From positions 87,083,845 through 87,147,844 of the forward strand of contig NC_087062.1 of NCBI RefSeq assembly GCF_963678635.1: 64,000 bases of DNA, written 5' to 3'. The position numbers were made by a program, and so were the translations under genes. A model generated the notes under the pieces. It was not told the DNA's origin, made no database searches, and saw only the letters and a list, made by a program, of their open reading frames with translations. This DNA comes from Symsagittifera roscoffensis (Eukaryota > Xenacoelomorpha > Acoela > Convolutidae). Numbering within the stretch: the first letter of the stretch is position 1; each line of letters starts with the position of its first letter. Shown here in pieces: positions 21,325 to 32,459 of the stretch.

Positions 21325-22465
21325 TCACATTTCATTCTTGAACATTGATCTTGGTTTTCAACACCTAATTATGTCGGCTTACTTTCCACAAAGGTTTTTC
21401 TTGGCTTCTTTCTAGTTCTAAAAGCAGCGTTTAAAAGTTCTAATATTGCAGTAGGTTTCACTTCAATCTTTTTTCGGCTTTTACTTTTTTTATGAAAAAT
21501 TTTTTAGACAGTTTTTTTTTTCAAATTCATTTATTTTTTGTGCGAAGATCAGCTTCGCCTCTTAGTAAAAAAATAAATTTAACTTGATTGAAACCAAGTT
21601 TGTTAGCCTGAACAGAAAATGTTTGCTCTGCATTGGCTCCCTCTTGCACTCCACTTAATTGTAACTGTTTCACTGTTCCACCAAGTGTAAGTTGTGTTCA
21701 ATTTTAGGAGAATTTTTTATGATTATCAGAAATTTTGCAGTGAGGTATTTTTCATAAGTTGTTTTGTTATAAACCTTTGTGAAATCGTAAGTTATTCGCA
21801 CTTTTAAGATGCTATCTTCGAGATCCCTTTGCTGTCCTCTCGGGTTAAATCAATTCCGAATATTGTTTAAACACACGTTAAATTTGTTTAAATTCTTGAG
21901 AAATAAATTCTTTCTTTTTTGAGATTCAACCGCGTGTTATGCTTTCAATTTAAAAATAATTTTCAAATGAATATCTAAAATAATCACACTTAGAAGGTTT
22001 GTTTGAAGCAGATTAACTGCTCTCATTACCTATTCTTTGCTTTTTCTCGGCCATGATGCTTCTTGAATAAGCATGAGAAATATATTTCAATAGCTTGATA
22101 AATTTTTTCTTCGAAGCTGACTTGAAGAAAAGAGATACTCTGGGCGTTTCCGTCCATGGGGGATCGGAACAAAAAGCAGAATCTGCTCGTAATGAATAGT
22201 GGGTAGCCATCTACTTTTGAATAAATGACAATTTTTGAAGATGCTCTAAACTTTGTTTGGATTTTAATTTTTGAAGCTTTTCCGTCAAAATTTTTGTTAA
22301 TTTGATGGAAGGTAAAGAGAAGGAGTTTTTCTTATTTTAAGATAATCGAGCCTTTTCCCCTGAATAGCGCGCGGTCAATTTCAGGCAAAAATTATCCTAT
22401 ATTCTCCAAATACATAATTTACGGCAGATTATACTCACATGAAAGTTTTGTTTGAAATTGCTTAG

Positions 22466-22758
22466 GTGTCATGTCTCAGTATTTCAACTATGACCCAGCC
22501 GAATGCGTTTTGCAAAACTTTGACGACGTTAGCCAAATGACGAATCCAGAAGCAGTGAGAAATCACCCACTTGTATGGTTCAGGCATATAGATGATCTTT
22601 TGCGAAGAGCGGGGTACACCAAATTCAAACCGAGTGATCTGATGCTACCGAATAAAGTGAGGACTCTTGCTGCAATCGAACATCTGGATGTGCTGCATAG
22701 AAAGCAGAATGAGCTTAAATCGGAGGCAACTCTCGCCATCGGCAGAAGTAGACAACAG
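22466..22758 (+). CDS. NUF2-like kinetochore protein, exon 2
   Basis: Acceptor TTGCTTAG ends at 22465 and donor GTATGA starts at 22759. Enters in phase 1 and leaves in phase 0. It encodes about 98 residues including HPLVWFRHIDDLLRRAGY, FKPSDLMLPNKVRTLAAIEH and LHRKQNELKSEA. The spacing of the aromatic and Leu residues, the DL-x2-P-x3-RT motif and the helix after it match the second half of the NUF2 calponin-homology domain and its passage into the coiled coil. The family call is from pattern memory; another calponin-homology coiled-coil protein (for example an intraflagellar transport subunit) fits less well. Confidence 0.6.
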
Positions 22759-24199
22759 GTATGATTGAGTGAGTACGCAATCATTTTATCCCTTGTCTAA
22801 TTCAAGTTTTTGGAGCAGTGTAACAATTATTAATGTTTCGCATAAAAAAGAATCACTTCTACTATCAAGGAGCATAGAAGTTTTGATTTCACCAAGCAAA
22901 TGAACGAATTTTTTCACGTTTTTGGTGTTTTCTCTGCAGTAATTTCAGATATAGGATTGACATTTTGACAAATGCTGACTGAAACTGTTTGTAAGGAGCT
23001 TACCGCATCAATATTTGAGAGGTTTAGTTTAAAGACTGAAAATAGCAAGTATATCACAAATAGTTTTAAAGAAGCTATTGCTGTAGAAATAGTATCGCAA
23101 AAAACTCGAACAAGTTGAATAAATGGGCTCAAATTGTTTTTTTTTGGGAAGCGGATGGGACTGAACTGTTTTTATGGTACGAAACAACGACATTGAAAAA
23201 TTGAAAAAGTTACTTGGGCCGTCGCCAAAAAATGGCTAAATATTCTGGTAATTTCGCGCTGGTGATCAAAATACGCCGTCAAAAAACTGTTCCAGCATTT
23301 TTTGAAAAAATGACTTGCCGGTCGATGCACAGTATTTTAATCAGCAGTTACTTTGTATCTTAGTTTTGTTCAAGTTTCTGGTATAGGCGCCCAAGAAGTT
23401 TTAATGTCTGTATCATCAAATCAGATCCGACCATTTTTGATTCTGGATCCTGAGATCTAGTAACTCTTGTCAGGATTTTCCGAGCTGATGAGCTTCCAAC
23501 AACCCAATTTGAGCCTATAATTTCAAATTCTTTGCGTTATTTGCTAGGATTTTGGTAAAGCAAGAACACTTATGGAGCTAGTTATGACATTGAATGTTTT
23601 AAGCCTCAAAACAAGGTTTCTCAAATTTTGATTTGGGTAGCTCTTTCCAAATAATTCCATTCAGCATGTATCAAAATTTCAATCATATATCTTAAACAGT
23701 TGTAGAGAAAACGACAAAAGCACCAGAAATTCAGTTTCATTGTAACACTGAATTCTTTGAATTAATTTTCCCACAACAAAAATTGACTGTCTATAACCAA
23801 CAAGGCTTAAATGAGCTTAAATTAAAATGGCACTTCAATGTGAGGCATGAATTATTTTAACCACTGTGATAAGCAAGTGTATTGCAATCGGGCACTAGAT
23901 TTTTTTCCCGTAAATTGCTCTAATCACAGGATTACTCAAATTATGGTAATCTATATCTATACCTTCGTCAACTAACAGACAGATGGAGAGCAAACAATTT
24001 TTGAGCATTTTTGGTCTAAGTAATATATTTTTTTAGTTTTTATTTTCTTTTTTCTTTTTATTTGGCTCAAAAGGCTCCGGCTTAAATTATATCGGCTTTT
24101 GAGTCGTTTGAGAAGCAAAACAGTTTTTAATAAAGTGGTTTTTAGTGGGAACCTAAAAACTTTTTGCGTTTTTAAGTCTTCGAAAAAAAAAACATTTTT

Positions 24200-24843
24200 G
24201 GCTTAACGTGTTTGGTCAAGAATGGTCGGCTTTGGTCTTTGGTACCTTATAAGTTTATTTTTGGTGCTTATTTAACATTCAGTGGTCCTACTTCTTTGCA
24301 CATTATCATAGAAGGTACTTTTATTCAAGACAAATCACGACTAATGAAGGAAGTTTTTTGATAAATCAATTTTTTTGATGTTTTCGACTGCTTTCTTTTC
24401 TATTTTTGTCGGTTAGTTTGTTATGCTATGTATGCATTTTGTTGCAAAAAGTGTTGCGTTTTATTTTTCTTCGTGAAATTTTCAAAACGCAGGTATATTG
24501 TTTCCCAGATTTTGCATTTTTTTTTGGCTTAACGTGTTTGGTCAAGAATGGTCGGCTTTGGTACCTTATAAGTTTATTTTTGGTGCTTATTTAACATTCA
24601 GTGGTCCTACTTCTTAGCACATTATCATAGAAGGTACTTTTATTCAAGACAAATCACGACTAATGTAGGAAGTTTTTTGATAAATCAATTTTTTAAATGT
24701 TTTCGACTGCTTTCTTTTCTATTTTTGTCGGTTAGTTTGTTATGCTATGTATGCATTTTATTGCAAAAAGTGTTGCGTTTTGTTTTTCTTCGTGAAATTT
24801 TCAGAACGCAGTTATATTGTTTCCCAGATTTTGCATCTTTTTT
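24200..24843 (+). repeat. Tandem duplication, two copies of about 326 bases
   Basis: The block starting GGCTTAACGTGTTTGGTCAA at 24200 starts again at 24526 and runs to about 24843 with few differences (one short deletion after GGCTTTGGT). High identity points to a recent local duplication. Confidence 0.85.
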
Positions 24844-25208
24844 TTACACTTGCGTGCTGGTTTTCTACAAGTTAAGAAAAATATGTTTTTTCTCCACCTA
24901 ACTGCCAAATAGCAAGCTATTCAAGCAGTGAAACTTAAACAACTTGGTTGATTTCATATTAATAATCTGTTTGCAAGCTTTTAACTTTATCGAGATTCAT
25001 TCAAGCTATATAACTTTGAAATACTTCAAGGTATTTCAGCCTGAAACAATTTCCAAAGCTTTTTTGAGCAAATCACTCAAATCGAATACGCGAGCGGAGT
25101 GTATTAGTAGGAACCTTCTTTGTTTATAATCAAACTCGCAAATAAAAGTGTTCATTAAAAGTCTTCACTAATTTGGTGGCAATTCTGCTATAATCACGAT
25201 CTGTAGCA

Positions 25209-25290
25209 TTGGAAGTTTGTGCTGAGTGGTTAGTGCGCGAGACTCATAATCTCTAGGTTGCAGATCGTATCCGAGAATTTTACTAATTCG
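25209..25290 (+). repeat. tRNA-derived SINE head (Met-like, CAT at the anticodon place)
   Basis: TGAGTGGTTAGTGCGCGAG (A-box region) is followed by ACTCATAATCTC, like an anticodon arm, and GGTTGCAGATCGTATCC (degenerate B box). No pairing acceptor stem is seen, so not a functional tRNA gene. Confidence 0.5.
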
Positions 25291-25361
25291 AGGCTTAGAT
25301 CTACTTTTTCTAATTACACTTTCTTGCTTTTTTTGTGTTCTCGCTAGTTCTTGTAGTGTTT

Positions 25362-25381
25362 GCGAAGCGCAGCTTCGCCTC
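25362..25381 (+). repeat. Recurrent GCGAAGC...GCTTCGC hairpin
   Basis: GCGAAGCGCAGCTTCGCCTC. Close relatives occur at 21542-21561, 29371-29388, 43099-43120 and 46086-46107, each at the end of a diverged repeat body and followed by CTCTG, TTCTG or similar. It looks like the terminal hairpin of one dispersed transposon family; the class is unknown. Confidence 0.5.
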
Positions 25382-26459
25382 TGTTTGCATTTTTAATTTT
25401 TTTGTAAAGATTTGTCGGTTCATCTGCAAGTAGTGAGAGTCATTTTTTTTTCTATCGGAAAGGGTTCTCAAACGTAGAAAGCATCAAAGATTTTTTGCCA
25501 AGAAAAAATATCAATTGGCCAAGTTATGACTCGCAGAGTGAGAAAAAACCATGGCGCAGGGTGATTTTGTTTTCGCGCTGCCTTGTGATTGCATCTCAAA
25601 AAAGCTCACAAGTCAGTCAGTCGTTCAAATGAGCAATCATGATTCTTGTTGTTGCCAGTTTTTGTTGATACCAGTTTTCGTTGATACCAGTTTTCGTCTT
25701 TGTGTTAAAATACTTTTTAGTTTCCAGAGACTTTCTTAGCAGCCTGAAGTGGCCAGCATATTGTTCGTCTGCATCACTCGGCCTCCAAAAACGTTTTGAT
25801 TCAACTATAGCCAAGAGATCATAAGCGATCTTTTGTGTTAAAATTCATATCAAAAACTACAGTATTTAATTAAAGAAGGCAATTTCAATCGAACATCAAA
25901 AGTGTAAAAGTAATAAAATACGTTATAGTTTTAAGATTTCCCAGCGGAATAAAAAGAACCAATCGGTCCAGTTGTTTCCAATTAGGTTATTTTTGCAGGA
26001 AAAAAATCTGTAGCTGCAACAACTGCAAAGAAACGAAAAAAAACCTGAACTCTTTGAACTTCCATTAATAAACTCTTAGGAACAGGTCAATAAAAGGGCC
26101 TTTACCAAAACCCCTGGACTGAATGTTCTAAATTCTTACTTATTTTTCTCATAAGGTAGATTCAATATTTTATTGGAACATTAACATAGTATTGCATCAT
26201 TAGCAGTGTGTATTTAATGTCTTTGTAATTATACTTTAAGTGATCCCAATTGTTATTTTTACCGTGCGTTTTTCGGGCGGAAGATGGAGATCTTTTCGAC
26301 AAAGTTGAATTATAAAGTCAACTAACAGCTTAGAAATACATGAATCTACAATGTTTTGAAAACATACTTGGAATGAATGTTGTGTTTATATAATTGTATA
26401 TGCATTTTATTCAAAAAGGAACCATTGCAACAATTATCTGATAAACATCGCACTTTCAG

Positions 26460-26679
26460 GCAGAGAAAGATAACAAGGATCTTGAGAATGAAGTTAACCA
26501 GCTGACGGCCAAGATCCAGCAGATAGACTACGTATCTCAGAAGGCTAAGAGAACCCTGGGAGCACGCACAGCTGGGGCAAAGGACTCTCAAGGGGCGCCA
26601 CACTTTCTACGCAGGGAAATGGATACACTGAAACAGGAGATAGATGACCAACGCGAGTCTATCAAAAAAGACAGAACAA
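26460..26679 (+). CDS. NUF2-like protein, coiled-coil exon 3
   Basis: Acceptor CACTTTCAG ends at 26459 and donor GTTAGA starts at 26680. Phase 0 in, phase 1 out. It encodes about 73 residues: a heptad-rich helix (EKDNKDLENEVNQLTAKIQQ), a short Gly/Ala-rich break (GARTAGAKDSQG), then helix again (REMDTLKQEIDDQRESIKKD). In NUF2 this would be part of the long coiled coil that pairs with NDC80. An in-frame TAG directly after the donor means the exon must be spliced. Confidence 0.6.
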
Positions 26680-26990
26680 GTTAGAAAGAAAGGGTATTTT
26701 TCTTGTTGAGAGTCAACTCACAAAATAAAGCTCATTTTTCACAGCATCCCTCATGAAAAATGCGCAGCTCGATATTTAGTTTAAACCGTACAAAAATGTG
26801 TCTAAAAAGAGCAATTTTCGTTTTCGAATTTTGTTATGACGATATGTGCTCTTTGAAATCTTTATTTGGGGAGCCAAAATTGAATTGGAAGACATATAGT
26901 AAAAAAATTCTAAAAACTCCCCTTGGTATAAAAGTTCCTCTTTTATTGCTAGCATCTACAATGTTTTGAATAGTATTGTTTTTTTTTCAG

Positions 26991-27433
26991 CCACGGAGTT
27001 TTGGCGAAAAGTAATCAAAGACCTGGAAGAGTGCGAGGAGACAATCAAGGCGAAGTTGGCAGCTGTCAGGTTCCTCATCTGGTGCTCGAAGGAGAACCAG
27101 CAGATGTCGAAAGGGAACCAGGAGAATAAGCAGAAGACTTTCGAGTTGGTAACTGGGAGAAAAGAGCTGATGATATATTTGGACAAGATAGACAGTTCAA
27201 GACGGGAGATCTTGAAACACATTGACAAACTGAGCTTCAAAGAGATCACAGCTAGAAGTAAGCTGAAGAAAGTATTGGAGGAGGTGGTGTCTCTTCTCGA
27301 ACAAATTGAAGTTGCAAAAAGAGGACTGTTAGAAGCCTTTCAAAGTACACAAGAGCTCAATGCGTTTATACGAGAAAACGCACAAGTTTGTAGTTTTGTT
27401 CGTGATGCCTTGGTTAAAATAACCGAAGAATAA
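26991..27433 (+). CDS. NUF2-like protein, terminal coiled-coil exon 4
   Basis: Acceptor TTTTTTTCAG ends at 26990. The two opening bases complete the codon from exon 3. It encodes about 147 residues of nearly continuous coiled coil (EFWRKVIKDLEECEETIKAK, LKKVLEEVVSLLEQIEVAKR) and ends at TAA 27431. Visible exons sum to about 350 residues, shorter than the roughly 460 of vertebrate NUF2, so an exon may be missing or the protein is short. With its donor-less end and stop it is the last coding exon. No polyadenylation signal was assigned. Confidence 0.6.
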
Positions 27434-30190
27434 TTCAGAAAAACTATCAACTCAAATTAAAAACTGTTTTTTGTTTGAATTTGTTTGTTTGTGATTGTGA
27501 TTAAATTTATTGCAAATTTTGCGTGCTGAAAGGGGCGGTGAAAATTAATTGGAAATCGTTTTCGAGATTTACCGAAAGAGATTTTCTAATATGTAAGTTT
27601 TGGCCCAGCGTGCGACGGTATAAGTAAGAATTTGTATTTTTTTAGTCAATAAACGTAGTGAAGACACTAATATAGGTCGTTTTGATATTGTTGAATTTTT
27701 GCAGGCAGACTTGATTGCATCAAAGTTCAATTCAAAACATGTATTTGTTTTAAGGAGCGCAAATTCCGCTCTCACTTTACGAAAGTGCAAGATATACAAA
27801 CAAATGAGTTCTAGTTTTGGAAATGAAGTAAAATTGAAAACTTTTTAGCGAATTAAAAACCTAGCTATGATCCAGTTTTCTGAAAAAAAAAAACGTTTTT
27901 TCAATTACCCTTGCGACTAGCTAGAGTATTGCAATCGGTTACTAGTCTTTTCCCGCCGTAAATAATTTCAATCATTGAAAAAAATTGATTGAAATTGGTG
28001 GTCCTCTTTGAAATTGGTGGTCCTCTTTATCTGTTATTTCGTCAAGCAATAGAAACTTTTGACCTTCCTTGTCTGCATTTAAGTTGCCCGTTCTATTCGA
28101 CATTTACCAGCTCCGATTTCAGTATATCAATTTTTTTTCTTCTCCTTATTCGACTTGAAAGGTTTCGGCTTGCAATATATCGGCTAACTAGGCAATTTTT
28201 GAGTCATTTGAGCAGCAAAAAATTAAATCTAAATTTTAGGAAGCACCTAGAAACTTTTCTGAGCTTCTAAGTTTTCTTAAAAACATTTTTAAGGATCAAC
28301 GTGTGTGTGTCTATATTCTAGAGATCGACAATTCTGGAGCAGAAAAACAGCTTTGAGTCGCAAAAAAGAGCTTCGGTCATCCAAATAATTCTGGAATGTC
28401 GGGAAATAATAGAAACGAACTATATTTAGACAGGCTGGATATCTTTTCATAGATCCTCAGAGAATCGCAGCCACTATTTTAAAAAATTATTATTAAGAAA
28501 CAATTAATGTAGTTAAGACTCCTATATAGGTCGCGATGATGTTTTTTAAGGCAAAGTCTAAAAATTTGTCGGGCTCAAATTTAATTTTTCGCGGTTTGAC
28601 TCGATTTCTTAACGCTTGCGATTAGCAAGTGTTATCAGAACGGCAAATAGGCTTTTTTTCGGGTTAAGAACTTGTTCAACAGAATGATTTGGGTATCTTG
28701 GTCATAATGCATTCAAGTTTCTATGCGTCTCCAGCTCACTTAGTCTGGAGGTAACCAATAGGCCTGGAACGGCAAAGGTCCCGGGTTCGAATCTGACCAG
28801 GTCCTGTTTTTTTTTAAACAGGAAATATTCTGTTTCAAAAAATTCGTTGGCCTATTATCTGTCTGCTTATGTTGTGTCGGCTTAGGTGCTATGTGGCGGT
28901 TATGTTTTTGCCGTATGCAGTGCTCATTATAGCCGTATGAGTTTTACTCCTGCAATTTGTAATCCTCTTCGCCTCGGCTTCGTATGTTTTTCTTTGTTTT
29001 TCTTTTGCTTAAAAAGTTTTTTGACCTTAAATTTTATCAGCTTACTAGTCTAATATTGGATGGCTCGAGGGAATTATAATACGAATGATTTTCTCCTGAT
29101 CTCACAAAATGTTAGAAATCTCAGAATGGAATTTATGTGTCAAAGATTTTAGGACATTATTTTTATTTTAGCTGGATAATTATTTTTGAGTTTTCATTAA
29201 ACGCCGTCAATTGTAATTCTGAATGCATTTTCCGCAGATAGACCTTCATTCCAGGCCACTTTTTTAATTTTGATTTCTTAAAAAAAGTATCCGTTTTTTG
29301 GACTGAGCGGCTCTCCTTTTCTTTCCAGTTAGCTAGCATGCAACGCTATTTTAGTGGTATCGCAAGTGATGCGAAGCTCTGCTTTGCCTTGTTTTCAATT
29401 CACTTCATTTCTTTTGTTCAATAGAAAACAAACTACCAAATAGCAAAAATGTGAACAGCACAAAAAACGTGATCGACTTCTACTTTCAAAAAAAATTTAA
29501 ATCATCGGCGAAATTAAAATTTTAGCTATTGATCCAGTTTTCTCAAATTAGTGTAATGTTATCAAAAAATTCAATCATAAATTCTTCGTAAAATTCAAAA
29601 AAATTTAAGGGCATATAATTTACGGGCATATAATTTTCCATTGAAAATTGCAACTTAAAACTTCAAAACTAGCTTTTTTTCCCACTTTTCTGTGTATTTC
29701 AATTGGTGCGAAGCTCTGCGCTCCCACTGTCTGTAAAAAGGTTCAAACTTAAACGCTTCGATTTTTAAGTTTTGATTAACGTTGTGAAGACACTTATATA
29801 GGTCGTGATTTGATTTTGTTTTTTTTCCTCGGAAAGGCTGTTTACGCTCAAGTTTGATTTTTGATTTCTTTTTAGTTCAGATTGTTATCTTTGTTAGAAA
29901 GAAGGCAAACTAAACCTTCGAAATGTAAAGGGTAAAATGAACAACTTGTTTCGAAAAAGATTTTTATTGTTAGATTTCCAAGCAAAATGAAAAAAGTTTG
30001 TGCATTTTTCTTATATGGGCCCAATTTATCAAGAAAAACATCAATCGAATTTTTTCTCAAAATATGAACAGTTTTAGGGTAATTAAACTTGCTAGAGCAA
30101 TTGTCTTGTAATCGGGGACTAGGCAATTTTTCTTACAAATATTTAAAAAAATATATAGTGAAGTTGCTTTATTACTGAATCTTAGCAGAC
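27434..30190. other. Intergenic repeat-rich DNA
   Basis: No gene. A recurring phrase (roughly GAAGACACTTATATAGGTCG) at about 27660, 28510 and 29780 belongs to a dispersed repeat that also occurs near 45380 and, inverted, near 43985. A SINE lies at 28730-28805 and a hairpin repeat end at 29371. Otherwise AT-rich without recognisable content. Confidence 0.45.
28730..28812 (+). repeat. tRNA-derived SINE, copy 1
   Basis: A-box-like TTAGTCTGGAGGTAACC and perfect B box GGTTCGAATCTGACC, ending in a T-run. Related copies with the same order (CCTGGAACGGCAAAGGTC-like centre) lie at 42335-42430 and 44260-44345. Confidence 0.6.
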
Positions 30191-30194
30191 TCCT

Positions 30195-30330
30195 TAGCAG
30201 ACTCCTTTGGCCTAGAGGTAGCGAAAGTGCCTGTGTACTCAGAGGTCTGCGGCTCAAGTTGCTGTAGCGCTTGATTTATTTTAGTATCTGTGGAATTGAA
30301 AAAGTTTCCAAGAAAATTTTAATTATTGCA
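30195..30330 (+). repeat. tRNA-derived SINE family 2, copy 1
   Basis: TTGGCCTAGAGGTAGCGAAAG through CTCAGAGGTCTGCGGCTCAAG resembles a degenerate tRNA head with A and B boxes. The same 120 bases recur at 31811-31940 with about ten differences. Confidence 0.55.
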
Positions 30331-31380
30331 CTTTAGCTTGACTGCTTTCTCAGCTTAAATGCCACAACGAGGGTCTTCTTGTGTTGTCAGCAAGTTTCAT
30401 TGTAGATGCAAATGGTTCTGGTTTCCTCCTGCAATTAGTAAAAGAGTTTTAGCCCTGACGTATATTTTGTTTGGTTTTCCTTTCTTTCACTTAAAAGTCT
30501 TATTTTTATTTCAGTTTGTTTTATTGGTGCAGTTAATTTATTTTGTGTCGGTTTGAAAGCAAAAACTGATTATTTTTTTTTGGAAAATTAAGCTAGTTTG
30601 TTTTGCAAGATTTCCAAGTCGTAAAACTTAGTTTCTCTTAAGTTTTTTATGTCACATTTTAAGTACACTTGTCTTAGGCTCAGTGGCCGCTTATTACTGG
30701 TGTTAGTATTTTTTTGCTGTTTTTTATATTGCTTTCTTTTTTTCAGAACAAGCTAACAACCAAACAAACCGCTCCAAAACCTACCATGCACCACAATAAT
30801 TAGTCAACATTTTATAACATCAGAGCGTAAAATGCTACCATTTGACCCCAACTTATACTAAAACCAAGAATGGTCTTAGTATAAGTCGTGGTCAATTTCT
30901 TCTCGGATCGGAAACTAGTTTTAATAGCTTTGGATTTTTCGAGGATTTCATTGTTGTAAAATTTTCGTACAAAATTTGCAAAAAATTCTGATAGTCAATT
31001 AAACTGAAAAGAGCAATCAGCTGTTCCTGCAAAAGCTCCAAGTAAGTTGGAGTTTTCAGTTGACCTTGAGGTATAGAGTCGTTCTGAAAAACTAGATTTT
31101 GTAATGAAATTTTCCACAAATAGTTTGTTGAATCCTACTAATAATTTCCATTTTGCTTAGACTTTTTGCAACTCGTCTATACCTCGTGATAAGGTTCTGC
31201 AATTTTTTAATTACTGAAAAAAAAGTAGGACAAGAGCTGGTCGTATTTAGAAAGATTGTTCACAATTCATCGCAAACATTTTGAGTTGGATTCTTTGCTT
31301 AGCCTCTCCGAGAAACATTCCATACATCAAATCACACACCAAAGCAAGGCCGCTTGGTTGCTGTGCATTGCTAAATCAAT
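30331..31380. other. Intergenic AT-rich stretch
   Basis: Nothing recognised apart from the perfect small inverted repeat at 30842-30895. Short open frames here have no coding character. Confidence 0.4.
30842..30895. repeat. Short near-perfect palindrome (25-base arms, 4-base loop)
   Basis: TTGACCCCAACTTATACTAA... pairs with ...TTAGTATAAGTCGTGGTCAA with about three mismatches around AGAA. Could be a tiny MITE or a hairpin RNA; no duplication of flanks was found. Confidence 0.55.
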
Positions 31381-31385
31381 TCATA

Positions 31386-31640
31386 TGGAATTATCTGTAA
31401 TAATTCTAATGACAAATTGCTCTGTCTGAGATTTTTATTTTTGTATCGGCGAAGATAAAACCTTGAATTCACGATTTGAGCAGTCAATATACAAACTTCT
31501 CAGCCCTTCAATCAGCACAGCTTCGTTCCTGTGTCCCCTAGAAAGCTATGATTTTTTTCAAGATCAAGACTTTTTGAATTGAGCACCCGATGAGAGTCTG
31601 GAAATGGAAGCACTCTTCGGACTATAGTGGATGACAAGCA
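31386..31640 (+). repeat. Dispersed repeat, uninterrupted copy (empty site for the LINE)
   Basis: Contains TTCTCAGC at 31497-31504 with flanks that match those on either side of the LINE-like element at 32118-35637. Left half matches 31990-32117, right half matches 35638-35770. Confidence 0.75.
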
Positions 31641-31810
31641 GACGGGGCTAATCTACGTAATGAACCTAAAAACAAGCAAAACAACCAAAAAAAATGAAGG
31701 CATTTTGGCAGTAAAAACAAATAATTTTCACAACTTTTTTGACCTCAAATCGAACGAAAATAAAACTAACTGCTGCCACGATTTGTGATTGAAAATCGGA
31801 TTAAACTTTA

Positions 31811-31940
31811 GCAGACTCCTTGGCTTTTGGCCTAGAGGTAGCGAAGGTGCCTGTGTACTCAGAGGTCTGGGGCTTGAGTTGCGGTAGGGCTTCGTTTATT
31901 TTAGTATCTGTGAAATTGAAAAAAGTTTCCGAGAAAAGTT
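31811..31940 (+). repeat. tRNA-derived SINE family 2, copy 2
   Basis: Near repeat of 30195-30330: CCTAGAGGTAGCGAAGGTGC, CTCAGAGGTCTGGGGCTTGAG, and the same tail TTTATTTTAGTATCTGTG. Confidence 0.55.
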
Positions 31941-32204
31941 TTTCATTGGACTTCCATTTGACTGCTTCCTCGGCTGGAATTATCTGTAATAATTGACTTG
32001 GAATTATCTGTAATAATTCTTATGGCAAATTGCTCTGTCTGAGAATTATATTTTTGTATCTGCGAAGATAAAACCTTGAATTCAAGAGATGAGCAGTCAA
32101 TGTACAATTTTCTCAGCATAAAACATAAAATTATGCACGTGTCTTGTTGAGCAAGAAAAAAAACAACCACTGCAACATCGACAACTGAGCGGACATTTTA
32201 TCTC

Positions 32205-32455
32205 AAGCAGTGCTCGTATTTGGATCAGAGATCGTGTTTGGAGCTGAGCTCGTGAGTTTGGAGCAGAGCACGTGTTCGGAGTACAGCTTATTTGTGGATT
32301 GGTGCTCGTGTTGGATGCAGAGCCGGTGGTTGGAGCTCGTGTGTGTTTGGTACAGAGCCGGTGATTGGAACTCGTGTTTGGAGAGGAGCTCGTTTCTGGA
32401 GCAGAGTGGCCCGTGCTCGGGAAGAGTTCGAGTTTGGTTCGAGGAACGCTCGTGA
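32205..32455 (+). repeat. Degenerate short tandem repeats in the LINE 5' untranslated region
   Basis: Variants of GAGCTCGTGTTTGGAGCAGA recur about a dozen times between 32208 and 32455 with uneven spacing of roughly 15-30 bases. Such 5' repeats in LINEs can act as promoter modules; that role here is inferred. Confidence 0.6.
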
Positions 32456-32459
32456 TATC

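Larger units (their letters stand above)
19230..21330 (+). mobile_element. Penelope-like element 2, longer but decayed
   Basis: Same strand as element 1. A (GTT)n stretch precedes the N-terminal region, then come RT, thumb, GIY-YIG and a hammerhead-like motif. It is broken by stops and frameshifts. A divergent copy rather than a duplicate of element 1: proteins differ widely while motif order is the same. Confidence 0.75.
16229..22465 (+). other. Intron 1 of the NUF2-like gene, filled by Penelope-like elements
   Basis: A 6.2-kb intron in phase 1. The first kilobase (16.23-17.2 kb) is AT-rich with no recognisable content. Two decayed Penelope-like elements occupy 17.2-18.8 and 19.2-21.3 kb, both on the sense strand of the gene. 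21.3-22.46 kb is AT-rich; a hairpin GCGAAG-ATCAGC-TTCGC type repeat end lies at 21542-21561. Confidence 0.5.
22759..26459 (+). other. Intron 2 of the NUF2-like gene
   Basis: 3.7 kb, AT-rich. Contains the tandem duplication at 24200-24843, a tRNA-like SINE at 25209-25290 and a hairpin-ended repeat at 25362-25381. The remainder shows nothing I can name. Confidence 0.5.

Noticed and set aside
23470-23500. CTGATGA as a further hammerhead core
   Set aside because: No stem II and no GAAA follow; the same holds for the CTGATGA near 36632 and near 15564.
25209-25290. Possible functional tRNA-Met gene
   Set aside because: No pairing acceptor stem and a degenerate B box; fits a SINE head better.
28730-28812. 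Possible functional tRNA gene with perfect B box
   Set aside because: Acceptor and D-arm pairing fail, and related copies share a non-tRNA flank, so it is a SINE.
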